Shown here: positions 1 to 11,813 of the stretch, piece after piece
Position numbering within the stretch: the first letter of the stretch is position 1
Layout: each line of letters begins with the position of its first letter
Assembly: GCA_000277445.1 (NCBI GenBank)
Contig: AJWJ01000284.1
Location: 1-29,570 of the forward strand
Length of the DNA: 29,570 bases
Direction of reading: 5' to 3'
DNA from: Polysphondylium violaceum
Taxonomy: Eukaryota > Evosea > Eumycetozoa > Dictyosteliales > Dictyosteliaceae
Notes under the pieces: model-generated
The model's input: the letters and a program-made list of their open reading frames with translations, nothing else
Told to the model about the DNA's origin: nothing
Database searches by the model: none
Position numbers and translations under genes: made by a program

Positions 1-220
1 CCCTGATTTCTCTATTCTTGTAGACAATAGAGCTGTATCAAAGAGTGATCAAAACTCTATTTGCACATCCAAATCATCAAGTAAACTCTCTGCAGGTCAA
101 ATTGCCGGTATTGTTGTTGGTGGTGCTGTGTTTTTGTTCATTCTCGTCGCACTTGCGGTCTACCTCCTCAGTAGAAAAGGCACTTCACCCATTGCTGTAA
201 AACTAAGAAAAATCATTTAA
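1..220 (+). CDS. C-terminal end of a single-pass (type I-like) membrane protein, partial
   Basis: One frame is open from base 2 to a TAA at 218-220 and encodes a Ser/Lys-rich juxtamembrane stretch, one strongly hydrophobic segment (AGIVVGGAVFLFILVALAVY) and a short basic tail ending KLRKII. This is the usual end of dictyostelid cell-surface proteins with EGF-like or IPT/TIG ectodomains: a Gly-rich membrane anchor with almost no cytoplasmic domain. Bases 1-23 (pyrimidine-rich, ending TTGTAG) look like an intron 3' end, so the last exon may start at base 24. The ectodomain lies outside the window, so the family cannot be assigned. Confidence 0.6.
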   Translation, partial: PDFSILVDNRAVSKSDQNSICTSKSSSKLSAGQIAGIVVGGAVFLFILVALAVYLLSRKGTSPIAVKLRKII

Positions 221-402
221 TTAATTTACCAACTAATAAAGCAATATATTTTATTCATGTATCCACATCAAGACAAAAACATACTGTAAAGAATTAACTG
301 ATCGAGGGCTATCCAAATCAACCTTTTTTTTTCTTTTTTTAATTTTAGAATTTATTTCACCACAAAAATAGATGGGTTTAATAATTCATTTTCCCCGATG
401 AA

Positions 403-1891
403 ATGGATATTACAATAAGAGGATGTAAATTTGGTGTGATATATATTTATCAAGTCCTAAAAGTAATGTTGTTTTGCATACCATACAATAATAGTGTGTG
501 GGTGATCAATCATATCGCAGCACCACACTAACTCTGTCACAACATAGAGATACTGTAATCTAGATTCCTCATTTGGAGATTTACCCGGTGCGCTCAGCCC
601 TCTAAAGTTTTCGATAAAGCTGTGGAATGGATCGTTTCAGTCGTTTATTGCACAGTCGAGTATCTATTATCACGTTCATTCCCTCTATAGCAGATGTGGC
701 ATGGTGATCATTACTTTTGATCTCTATGACAAAGAGAGTTTGGATGATGTGCAACGATACATTGACGAAATCACACATTACACATCACGACCGACACCTA
801 TCTTTATCGTGGGCATTAATCCCGCTATTAGTAACAGAGATGGCACAGAAATTGTAGATTACTCTCCAATGTTTAAAAACAACTACCATTACTATAACTT
901 TGATCTATACAATGCCACCGAACAGACTCTGTATGATTTTGATAAATATCTCATCAACTCAATCGAGCTCATGATAAATTCGTAAGTAATCTAGGGATCC
1001 TATCTATAGAAATCGAGTTGTATCTATATACTAATATTATCGCTATCTAGAAAGATCAAAGTAACAGATCATTTATTAAAAGAACCAGTTAAAAAAATAC
1101 AGGGTACTATATTACCAAATCTAACAATAGATCAATATTTATCAGTATCACCACCAAAAAAGACATTTAAAGACCAACAAGAAAGAGATTATTACGAAAG
1201 TTTGTTCTTTAAAGTATTTAGAGACAAGATGTTATTAAAATATATTTTTGAAAGTGTTTCATGGTTACACAGACAAGTTAGAATTAGGGCATTTAGTTTC
1301 TACAATTCACCCATCAACCATTTAATCATTAATAACAAACTAAACTATTTAAAAGAAAAACAAATGATCCAACATAATAATAGTAATAATAGTAATATTA
1401 GTGATAATAGAAATATTTATTTTAGAGAAATATTAAAAGAAGAATTCTCTTATATTAATGTAGTGTATCTACTTAGAAGTAGTCAATTGGATTTTGAATT
1501 TTTTAAATTTGTTTATGATAAATACCGCCATCATTTCGTTCCATTCCATAACCCTTCAGAGGTTGTTGGCTTTGAGGAATTGGCTACACCATTTGAAAAC
1601 GCCATCATAGGTGGAAATATGGAAATTGTCCTTTTCCTCTACAATGAATTGTTGGATAAAGAAAATCTATCTAGAGTAAGTTTCGAATACGCAGTGTCAT
1701 TTGGTCATTTGCCTATAGTTAAATTCTTAAAAGAGCACGAAGCTGAGGCATTCCAAGAAAAACGTTATCTTGTAGAATCAATTAAACTCTCAAAGAAATT
1801 CAATCATCCCCATGTCACCAAATACCTGGAAAAACAACTCTCCAAGATAGAGACAGGCGTTTTTAAAAAGCTGTTTAATAAATTAAAGTAA
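403..1891 (+). CDS. Degenerate Rab/Ras-like domain fused to ankyrin repeats
   Basis: Inferred exons are 403-462, 548-981 and 1051-1891, giving 444 aa. Introns are 463-547 (GTAATG...CATAG, with ACTAAC near the end) and 982-1050 (GTAAGT...TCTAG); phases join cleanly. Residues about 1-160 follow a small-GTPase layout: LKRYC...SFGDLPG like Rab 'LLRF..d.F', then SIKLWNGSFQS where Rabs have IWDTAGQE, GMVIITFDLYDKESLDDV like 'iiiVYDvtdreSFdnv', and PIFIVGINPA where Rabs have VGNKxD. P-loop, switch II and base-recognition motifs are all changed, so GTP binding is unlikely. After a Lys-rich linker, SLFFKVFRDKMLLKYIFESV matches the opening of dictyostelid ankyrin proteins, and PFENAIIGGNMEIVLFLYNE and SFEYAVSFGHLPIVKFLKEH are ankyrin-type repeats near the end. 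The ankyrin part is firm; exon 1 and the start are inferred. It converges on talin with only 60 bp between stops. Confidence 0.7.
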
Positions 1892-1951
1892 TTGTTGTAA
1901 TAATATTAGATGAGATAAATAGATAGGATTTATTTATATTTAGTACTATTA

Positions 1952-4900
1952 TTATTTCTTGTAATTTTGTTTTCTTGAATTCAACATCTTTCTTCTTTCG
2001 GATTCCAATTCTTTTTCTAATCTGAGAATCTTCATTTGTTGTTCCAATTCCTTGACCTTGGAGCCGGTAAAGTTAAAGTCTTGTTGTTGTTCCTCTTCTT
2101 GTTGTTCCTCAAATACAGTGGCAGCCTTGGCGGCAGACACAAGATCAGAGGTGGCGGCAGCGACCTTTTTGGCGGCAGCAGACAATGCAGAGTGAGCGGC
2201 TTGTGAGCCAGAGTCGTCACCAGATTTGGCACGAGAGGCAGAGACGAGTAAAGCAGTGGCGGCGGCAACAGCTCTAGCGGTGGCAATGAGTTCTTCTTCT
2301 TCGGCTTTTCCTGTGCCTGCTTTGATACCGGCTTCCACAAGTCTATGAGTGGCGGCAGCGACAGCTTTGGCGGCAGAGATGAGACCATTGGACCATGTAG
2401 GATCCTTTGAATAGAAATTACCGACGGCATTTTCTCTTCTCTTGCCTTGGGCAACGGCAGCGGCGTGGACAAGTCTAGAGACAGCTTGGGCAATAGCACT
2501 ACTGGCATCGACGATTGTAGCGGCAATGCCTTCAGCATCGAGCATTCCGCCCTTGGTGATTTTGGTCTTGGGACGAGCAGCGATGAGGTTGGCAGTGGCC
2601 TCTTCAATAGATTTGGCACAGGCCAACAACTCGTCTTCGGCAGTTTGCTCGAGATCTTCAGTGATATCGTCGTCAACAACAATATTTTGGCCACCTGGTA
2701 GTGATTTAGAAATGGCTAAAATAGATTGAATATTATCGGCAACAGCTCTAGAAGAGGCAGATACTTTGACGCCAGTGACTCCCTTGTCTTGGTCTTTGAC
2801 TTGTTTGATGTGATTGAGCACGGTAAGAGTGACATTCTTGACATTTTCGTTGACCTTGGTCTTGAGCTCTTCTTCTTCTGCAGTGGTGCCCAACAATGAG
2901 AGGACACCTTTGCTGTTGGAGATAAAGGATTGAACAGAGGCAGACAACTCTTGGGATGATTTGACAAGTTCGTCTTGAGAGGTTTGGTAAGAGGTGACAA
3001 TATCGATCGATGATTTGGCAACGTCTCTGGCAGCTTGAGCAAAAGTTTCAGCACTGGCTTTAGAGTTGGAGATAATATTCTCTGGTTTTTCGTGATAAGA
3101 GGTGACCAACACAAAAGTCTTTTCCAACTCTTTGATACCTCTACCAGCTTCAGAGATGGCGTGGTATACGGAGGCCAAAAAGTTACCGACGACTTCAGCA
3201 ACACCCTCGGCAGCTTTACCAAGAGATCTAAATGCAGTGGTATCTTTTTTGAATCTTTGAGCATCTTTACCGGCCAAGACCAATTGTTGAGATGCAATAC
3301 TGAGGGCTTTTGAAGCAGATAAAATATCTTGTTGAGAGCCAATATCGCTGAGAACAGAGGCAATTTCTTTGGCACTCTTGACAAGATCGGTGACAGTGTT
3401 GGCAACTTTGGTAGTGGCGGAACCTAAATGTTCTTGGGTACCCTTGCTCGAACCAACCAATTGAGAGGCAGAGACAATCAACAATTTAGAGCCATAAACA
3501 ATGTCTTTTTGGAGATTCTTGAGATTGGCTTGTTGGGTGGCTTGGTCCAATTTGGAAGAGGACAAGCTGTCTTCGTCCAATTGACCGGCGGCAGCAAACA
3601 AAGAGTAGGCATCGAGATCGGTGATAACCTTTCTAATGTTTTCAACAGCAGCATCACTGAGAATTTCACCAATGGCACCTTGTTTGAGTGATTGAAGGAA
3701 TCTAGTGATACCATCGTGAGTGCTACGGAAGGCATCGTTGATTTGAGTTTGGTTGCTAGAGTTTTTATCCATGGCACCACTCTTGAGTAAGGCTACCATT
3801 TCTGCAGTGTTTTGAATGACTTGTCTGGCATTGATAACGATAGAGTCTCTAATCTTTTGATCACTGGTGGTGAACAAGATGGATGAGACATTTTGTGCAA
3901 CATTAGAGATATAGTTGGCAACATCTTTAGACATGGTAGAGATTTGAACAAGATTAGATTGATCGGTAGAGACAATGGATTTCAAAGCAATAGCCAAATG
4001 TTTGGTATCGGCAGTGATGTCTTCCTTGTATTCTTGGTAACTCTTGGAGTCTTGGTTCTCCTTGGCATTGGTGGAAATGATAGATTTCTTGATCTTTTCA
4101 ATGCATTCTTCGAGATCTTTGATCAAGTTGACACCAGATGAAATTTGAGCAACCAATTTAGACATGACTTCAGAGGCTTCAGAGCATTTGGTAACGATGG
4201 CTTGGTAGGTCTCTTTGGATGGATTGGAACTGGCTTGGAGAGAGGCATTGCAGAGTTTGAGAATAGAGTTTCCAAGATTCTTTGATTCGGTAACCAAATC
4301 GTTTTGGGCATCTTGTTCAGAGAGAGTGCAAAGAGCAACTTTGGTGGCGCTTACAAGAGATGGTGCAATAAATGAAAGAGATTTAGCAGAAACACCAATG
4401 GCTTCTGGTGATTGTCTAGAGGCTTTGAGGAGATCATTGATACCGGCACCAATTGATTTGGTGATTTCAGCCAATCTTTCTTGACTTTCAACCATGGAGA
4501 GATTTTCTTTGTTGTTTGAAGGAACATCAAATGAACCAACGGCAACAGAGAGGGCCATGGATGACAAATCACCAATAGAACGTTGGGCGACTTCGATAGC
4601 TTCCTCGCAAAAGTTGACACCTGGCATCATGGATGAACTGACTTTGAGAATATCTTTGATGGCACTGGTCATTTCAACGGCAGATTCAGAGAGAATGGAT
4701 TGAAGTTCTTGATCCTTTGGTTTGCTGCTAGATGATGAAGCAGAGGTAATTAAGTTGGTTGAAGAGGTGCAAACATTTCTGGTGGTGGCCAAAAGTTTTT
4801 CAAAGTCTGCTGAAGAGATACCACGATCAATAGATGGAACAGAGGTAGAGACGAGTAAAGCAGTGGAAGAGGTTTGGAGATCTTTGAGGGCTTGGGAAAT

Positions 4901-7900
4901 GAGTGATTGAGAGTTTGGATCTTGAGCAGTGAGTGCTTTAACAGCCTTGGCAAGATTGGAGGTAGAGTAGGCCAATTGTTGGGTGGCCTTAACAACGCTT
5001 TCTTTGATGAGTTGTTGTCTCTCATCGTCTTCTCTAAGCCCGGCAGTTCTTTCTCTAGTGATATTCAACAAAGCACTGGTATTGGTGGCAATGGTTCTGG
5101 CATATGGAATAATTTCAGCAAGATTGTTGTGATTAGAGGCAATCATTGGAACAGAATCCAAAATGGCTTTGGTTGGTAAGAGAATATCGGGTGGTGAGGT
5201 CGAAATGGTGCAAGTGATAACTTGTTTGGCAGCTTCAACAAGAGCAGCGACAGATTCGGCGGCTTCCATTGAATTCTTACCCAAGATTTCACCATTGTTT
5301 TTGGAGCTAACCAAATTAGAGGTAATGGAACCAAGCTTTTTGGATGACTCGGTCATGGTCAAGAGAGCTTGTTGATGATTCATCTCTAATGCACTATTTG
5401 TTTGAGTACCACTTACATCTGGCATAAATGTTTGATCCAAAAGACGAGAGACTTCAATGATTCTGTCGATGGCTTCGTCACAATCTTGATTAGATCCAGT
5501 GGAGCCAAGAGCACGAATGACTTTGTTTGTGTGATCTTCAACAGATTTGGAACATTGTAAGAGGTTTTGATCATAGATGGGATCTTTATAATTGGCAACT
5601 CTAGCTTTGGCAAAGTCCAAGACACCAATGATTTGTTGACCAAGAGCAGCAGTGCTGGAAAGGATGTTTTGCTTGGTGGCCTCATTTTCAGAGAGAGCAA
5701 TGGCATTGATGGCATTGTTGGTGAGTGAGGTTAAAGTAGAAGAGGTGATTTTAGCAGATACACCAAGACCTTTGAGATTCTTGGCTCTAGCCATAGCAAC
5801 AACTTGGAGAATAGCAGCATTTAAAGCTTTGGTGGATGAAACCAATTCCTCAGAGTAATAAGAGAGGTCCTCGGTTGGTTGGACTTGGATTCCATCGATG
5901 CTGTTCAACTTGACGGCAATAAGAGCAGTGATTTCAGTGGAAGCTTCATCAAGTTCTTTACAATCAATGTGCGAGGCGGCACCTACTAAACTTGCAACAC
6001 TGGTGCTAACATCAACAGTGGCGGCATCCAACAATAATTCAGAGGCGGGATCGTCTGGATTACTGGCAACTGAACGAGAGGCTCTGATAAGTTGTTCCAT
6101 GTCGTTCATGAGTTGTTTGGTGATACCAGCAAGTTTCTTTTGAGCTTGTTTACCTGGAGTGGCACAGATAAGAGACTTGGAGGCCAAAGCAACTTGACCT
6201 GCAGAGGAGGTGGTGTTCTTTACCAACTCACCAAGTCTACCTGGATTGACCTTGATTTCGGTGAGAAGCTCCTCTTTGGCGTTATTGAGCTCTTTGATAG
6301 AGACCATGAGAAGCTCAGTGCAACCCTCTCTAGCTTGGCTTGGAACGGTATCCAAGAAACCACCTTGAATGGCAATTTCGGTGGTTTCCAAATCAGAGAT
6401 TGTTGATTCAAAAGCTTCGAGGGCTTCTTCAATTTCAATGTGACCGCAAATCTTTTTATAGGCTTCACAAGACTTCATGAGTCTTTGGACAGATTGAGAG
6501 GCAGCATCAGAGGCAAACATGAGTGCTTGTTTTTGATTTGGATCAGTGATCTTGGGGGCAACACGTTTGGAGGTGGACACAAGATTCATTGGAGCAAGTG
6601 ATTGTTTTTGGGCACTTGTCAAGAGCTCCATTTGAGTGGACTCTGATTTGGGATCTGCCACAACCTTTTTGATGCCAATCATGAGTCTGGCAAGAGCATC
6701 GGTGACATCCTTGGATGCCTTGGTCAAAGAGATACCGCTTTGGTCTGGAAGGAATTGAGCAGAGGAACGAGAGACACTCATAAGAGAGCTAACGTGGGAA
6801 ATCATATCCTTTGAATTATCACGAAGAGCGATAATGGTGGCGATTTTACCAGCATCGGCAGACATGTTTTGTGTAAGGAATTGCAAATGGCCAGCAGACT
6901 CCATGATGGATGTTTGGAATGACTCATTCTCTGGGTTCTTAACGTAGGCTCTGCAATGGCCGGAAAGAACGGCGACAGACTCAAATACAGCGTTGGCGCT
7001 GTTGAAAAGTCTTTGTTGAGATTGAGCATCAGCACGAGAGGCGACAGCTTTGGTGCAAGAGATGAGACGATTGGCATTGTTGGCAATGACACGATAGGAC
7101 TCCAAGATATCGTCTGGGTTCTTGATGTTGGTACGAAGGGTCATAAGACTGGCAGTTAAGTCGTTGGCAACAGCGGAAAACTCTTCACTGAGATTAGTGC
7201 CACGGAGAAGCTCACCTTGGCCAACTTCAGTGCCGTTGCTAGTGATAGAGATCTTTTGTTCTTGTTCGGCACAGTCTAAGGCATAAGAGATCAAGCTGAC
7301 AGACTCCATGATATCTTGGACTCTGCTAGAGAGCATGGCATAGTCTTCTTCGGGGATTTCACCAGATTTGAATGCGGTCAAGAGGGAATTGGCGTTGGAT
7401 ACAGCAGCCTGGGTGATGTCGGTGATCTTTTTACGAGACTCTGGATGACAAGAAGTAGAGGCAAGGGTCTCGGTGGTGGAGAGCATCTCTTCGTTGTTGA
7501 GTGAGGTGGTCTTGATAGTGCTTTCAATTTGAGAAAACAAAAGCTCATCATCAATGAGATTAATCTTTTCACTACCGGCGCTGAGCATGAGAGCCAAAGC
7601 AGCCGACACGTTTTTGGCGCACTCAATAATGAGGTTGCTGCTAGACTCTGTGACATACATGTTGTCGCAGACGGCAATCATCATTGATGCCAATGAATTG
7701 ACGTTGAAAATCTCGTTTTGAGCCAATAATCTGCCCTTTTCGTCGACACGGTCACCTTGGATGGTGGAGGCTGTTCCGAGGAGCTTAGACATACATTCAG
7801 AGAGTTTGGTGGCGCAGTTGATAATCTCGTCGGAAAAGGAGGCAAGATCGGGAAAGTAGGCAGCATTTTTGGCACTGGTACCAACAGTGTTTAACTCGGC

Positions 7901-9571
7901 CATGATAATTTGAGCTCTCTTGAGAATGGATTGTTGAGCAGCAGCAATACCACCTTGGGCTGGGGGATTGCTCATGTCGTTGAAAAGCATGTTGGCAGCA
8001 GAGGCAATAGCGTTGGTGTGGGTGATGAGTTGATGCTTGAATTGTTGTGGAGTAAGAGTGGTAAACGATCTGGTAAAGGTTTGAGGGGTGGCAGTGTTTC
8101 CACCTTTAAAGGTATTCAACTCGCCAATCAAAAGATCGGTAGCTCTCAAGGCACTCTTGAGATCAGTGATGGCAATTTGTTGAGATGGGGCCAATTGATG
8201 ACCACCGCCATTGCCGCCACCGTAGCCCATAAAGGTTGAGGATGTGGCAACGTTTCCTTTCTTGATTGCCATAACTTCCTCAACACCGACAGACTCGTCG
8301 TTGGTGGTGATGGTCTTGCTAGTGTCTCTTCTGGCTTTCATGATAATTTCAATGTAACCTCCAATCAATTGAGAGATTTCATCGGGTTTGTTGGTAAACA
8401 AGATCAAATACTCTTCTTCGTGATCACCAAAATCCAAAGTAAATGATTTCTCTGTTGCAGCCCAACGTTTGATGTGTTTTAATGGATGGGATTTAATGAC
8501 TTCCTTGGTTTCAGATTCTATCAAAATCATTTGTTCTCTAGTGATACCTAAAATGTGATCTACCATCTTTTTCTTCATTGGTACTCTAAGCTTGACCTCA
8601 AAAGAAGTCATACCATATGTCTTTAAAGATCTGCAAAGTTGTACATAACGATACTTGGCATTTACTTCAGACATATTTACCAATTTCTTGTATTCCTTGT
8701 AGATATCTTTTTCAATATTCTTTGTTTTAACATATTGTAATGGTAAATACTCTTTAATACTGTAATCCTATTATTAGTAACTTGGTAATACTCGTATTTA
8801 ATCAATACACTACTTACTTTAAATAACCGGAAACATGTTTAGCTGGACTATAGTCACCCATAGCAACTTGACATTGTAAAGAAGCCAAAGATAACAATTC
8901 TTCCTTTTGAGCAGGATATTTACCTTCAATGATGGCGTCCCTACATTGAACATACAAGAGATGAAGTTGTACTGGATCATTTCTGTCAATGTTTGCATCA
9001 TTGAAAAAGAACTTCTTTTTCATAACTACAATGTCAGCTTCAGTGACACCTTGTTCTGATAAAATTTGATTATTATTTAACCAATCTCCCTCTAAAAAGT
9101 TTAAATCAATCATGTTAATATGATGAAATCTTGATATTGAATGCAACTCCTATAGATATATATACACTAATACATACTTGAATTCATAAAAGAATATTCT
9201 TCTGGATTCTTGATACCCATCTTTTTGGCAATACCTGCAATAATATCAGAGACAGAAGTACTTTCATCTACCAATTGGGTTTTAATGGTTTCATCGAGCA
9301 ACTTGATTTTTTGGGGTCTGTGTTTCTTTTTGTAATCAAGTGGAGGACTGTCAGAGTTAATGTCATAGTATGCCAAAGTCTTTCCCATTGCCAACCATTT
9401 GGCAGTTTGTTTACCTTCGATATTGGGTTGATAGAGACCATGATCGGCACCACCCTCATTGGTCTTTTCAAAAATATGTGTACACACTTCTTGGATAGAC
9501 ATGTCTGGGGAAAATCTCAAGGTTTTCACTGTACCCATGCCCACCATATTAATTTTAAGCATAATCGACAT
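1952..9571 (-). CDS. talA: Talin A (FERM, rod and I/LWEQ cytoskeletal adaptor)
   Basis: Talin links membrane adhesion receptors to actin and supports adhesion, phagocytosis and cytokinesis in amoebae. Coding exons on the minus strand are 9571-9178, 9091-8818 and 8759-1952; introns 9177-9092 (GTATGT...TTTAG) and 8817-8760 (GTAAGT...ACAG) are the only phase-compatible joins I found. The product is 2491 aa, the length I recall for D. discoideum talin A. Residues about 1-366 are the FERM head (F0 from MSIMLKINMVG, F1, F2 with DPVQLHLLYVQCRD, PTB-like F3 with LKTYG and IKRWAA...FTLDFGD). About 366-2230 are Ala/Ser-rich rod helical bundles. About 2240-2440 form the I/LWEQ actin-binding module (TWSNGLISAAKAVAAATHRL), followed by a charged coiled-coil tail ending SRKQNYKK. 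There is no villin headpiece, which separates it from talin B. MSIM at 9571 is the chosen start. A TTGCAG at 9602-9597 suggests a 5'UTR intron. An AATAAA (minus strand) lies at 1934-1929. Confidence 0.96.
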
Positions 9572-11813
9572 TTTGTTGTTGTTGCTGTTGTTATCTCTGC
9601 AATGACACAAAGATTAATCTACTAAAAAAGATGAGATAGTTCTGTAGATATGTATTGAAGCAAGATATAAAACTTTTATCTAGATTTAAAAATATATCTT
9701 TAAAAGCGCTGGGGTGTTTTTAGAGATATAAAAAAATAGATGAGTGTGGTTGTGGCTATATATATCTGTATATGTAAATATATAAGCGTGTAGGTATTAT
9801 TACAAAATAAATTAAAAAACTATTTTACAAGATATTATATGAAGAGATGGACAAAGGAACAATATTATATTATTGTAATTGCACTCAGTGCTCAAAAAAA
9901 TCACTTGTCTGCAAGAAAATAAAAAAAAACAAAAAAAAAAAAGTTTTTTTAATTTTTAAAAAAAATCGTTGGGGGATCTCAAGATCATCGTAAAAAACCG
10001 TTATCTGAGATAAAGGTGTATCTTCTGCGACATTTATTTTTTGTACTCATTTTTATTATTTGTACAACAAATAAAGATATTCAAATGAATAGAAACATAA
10101 TTGAAAAATAAATGTTAAGCTTTTTTTCTTGAAAACTACAAGGATATTGATCATTGATAAAAAATATTATTTTAAAATAAAATTAAAATAAAATTAAAAT
10201 GCCATGATTTCAACTTTGTTAAGGTGAATGGACCTTATGGACCTCTTGTAAAACATTAAATTAGACACAATTGTACAAAACCATTTCAAGAAAACATTTC
10301 TACTTTACTATTAATCATAATTATGATAATTTTACTAACAAACTTGATGAGGAATGATAAGAATATCAACCACAAACCGCAAACCAGCTTTTTTACCAGC
10401 CACTCTCGTACCACTTGATTATGTGTGTTTGAAGATCTCTGTCGTTTCCTCTAAAATCCTCACAGTTACACACATAAACTAAATTGATATCACCTTTCCA
10501 TTCACCAAGGGAAAAAAAGATATTAATAAATAAAATATATAAATGAATTCATTTCATTGATTAGTTGATTATTAATCAAGATTTACTAAATTGGAGACAT
10601 TTTCTGATTTCCTTTTCTGTTGTTGTGCGTGGAAATGAGAGAAATGTGGGCTATGAGGATATTTGTGGCTAAACCTACGATCTGATAGGCGCATCAACGT
10701 TGTGGCTCATTGTACCCAAACAGTTGAGGATATTGTCAAAAGAAGATTCTAAACACAGCAATAAGAACATCATACATAAGTAATCAATTTGTGAGTATTT
10801 AAATCTCAAAATCCTATCAATATGTGACATTGTGTTTTGTTTGTTGTTTAAGGAAAATAATTCATTGTGGAGTGACCTTTAAAACCAATCAAAATGGACT
10901 TTGTTATTTTAAAATCATTAAAATCATCGCCTTGTGAGAATGTGTTTAAGACACAATCACGCTGAAAAAGAGATTCGTGTATTGTCTAAATGGGCAACTC
11001 ATGATCACACCTATTTTCCTCGACTTTTTATAAAATTAATTACAAACCTCCAAAATTAGCGGCTCTCCAGGACCCAAAAAAAAAAACGAAAAATTTTAAA
11101 ATGTTTTTTTTTTATATTTTTCGAATTTTTGTTTTGCAAAAACCGTCACTTTTTTTTAAATGGCTAGCCAGCACCATCAGAAATTTCATATGGACAATCA
11201 ATTGTAGGCATCATTTCAATCAACTAAACGAAATCATTGAAATCTTCTTTATATTCTACACATTTAAAAACAGCCTCTTACACAACAGTTAGAGATCCTG
11301 CCCTCCTTCCACTCGTAATATTTTTCTTTTTTTTTATTTTATTTTCTTTTTTCTTTTTTTTCCTTTTCATTTTTTTTTATATATAATTATACACAAATCA
11401 GAATCTTAGATAAAAAAAATTTAATTTTTATTTTTGTATATAATAGTACTTACACATAAATTTCATCTATATCTATCTATTTGATCATCATCATTGTTAT
11501 CAAGATCTTGTAAACACTATTTTTTGTTTTATAATTATTATTTTATCATTAATCACACCACCTGTCAATCAATAGATACCAAATCTACTGTTATCAACAC
11601 ATTGTAATATTGCTCAAATATTTATTTTTTTACCATAAATATTAACTCATCGGTCAGTCGGTCAAATTCAACAAAAAAGAAAAAAACTTTTTTTTCCCAT
11701 CTCTCGCTCAACAACAATAATTAATTCAATTAATTAATCAATCTATTTATTTGTCAATCTCAATAGAACTTTTACATTTATACATACATAATTAAACAAC
11801 AACAATAACAAAC
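9572..11813. other. 2.2 kb divergent spacer between talin A and flavohaemoglobin
   Basis: No supported gene lies here. It should hold the talin promoter and 5'UTR on the left (with a probable 5'UTR intron acceptor ending at 9597) and the flavohaemoglobin promoter and AT-rich leader on the right. Contents seen are A/T homopolymer tracts (about 9917-9966, 11078-11116, 11320-11390), a 10 bp inverted repeat with arms 10419-10428 and 10468-10477, and two copies of TTGTGGCT within 10660-10710. Short open frames (for example 11101-11292, 63 codons, and 10893-10964, 24 codons) have no recognisable content. Bases 10600-11000 are less AT-rich than the rest and could hold diverged remnants or regulatory sites; I cannot identify either. 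Confidence 0.7.
10419..10477. repeat. 10 bp perfect inverted repeat, 39 bp spacer
   Basis: The arm TTATGTGTGT at 10419-10428 is matched by ACACACATAA at 10468-10477. The bases between do not extend the pairing. It could fold as a hairpin in RNA or act as a paired protein-binding site; it could also be chance in TG/CA-rich spacer DNA. Confidence 0.45.

Noticed and set aside
2032-2694. Long alternative-frame open stretches on both strands across the talin gene (for example 220 codons at 2032-2694 on the minus strand and many 60-110 codon frames between 2442 and 8239)
   Set aside because: They are shadows of the Ala/Ser-rich talin reading frame; their compositions are low-complexity and none shows a domain.
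9151-9177. A 28 nt 'intron' GTATGT...CTATAG as the first talin intron
   Set aside because: Too short for splicing and it breaks the reading frame; the acceptor at 9092 keeps phase and gives the conserved talin sequence.
10893-10964. Short frame starting MDFVILKSLKSSPCENVFKT in the 2.2 kb spacer
   Set aside because: The frame is only 24 codons including the stop; I found no good continuation by splicing and no recognisable family.
11101-11292. 63-codon plus-strand frame after a T-tract
   Set aside because: Hydrophobic and aromatic composition follows from T-rich DNA; no homology recognised and no promoter-like leader.
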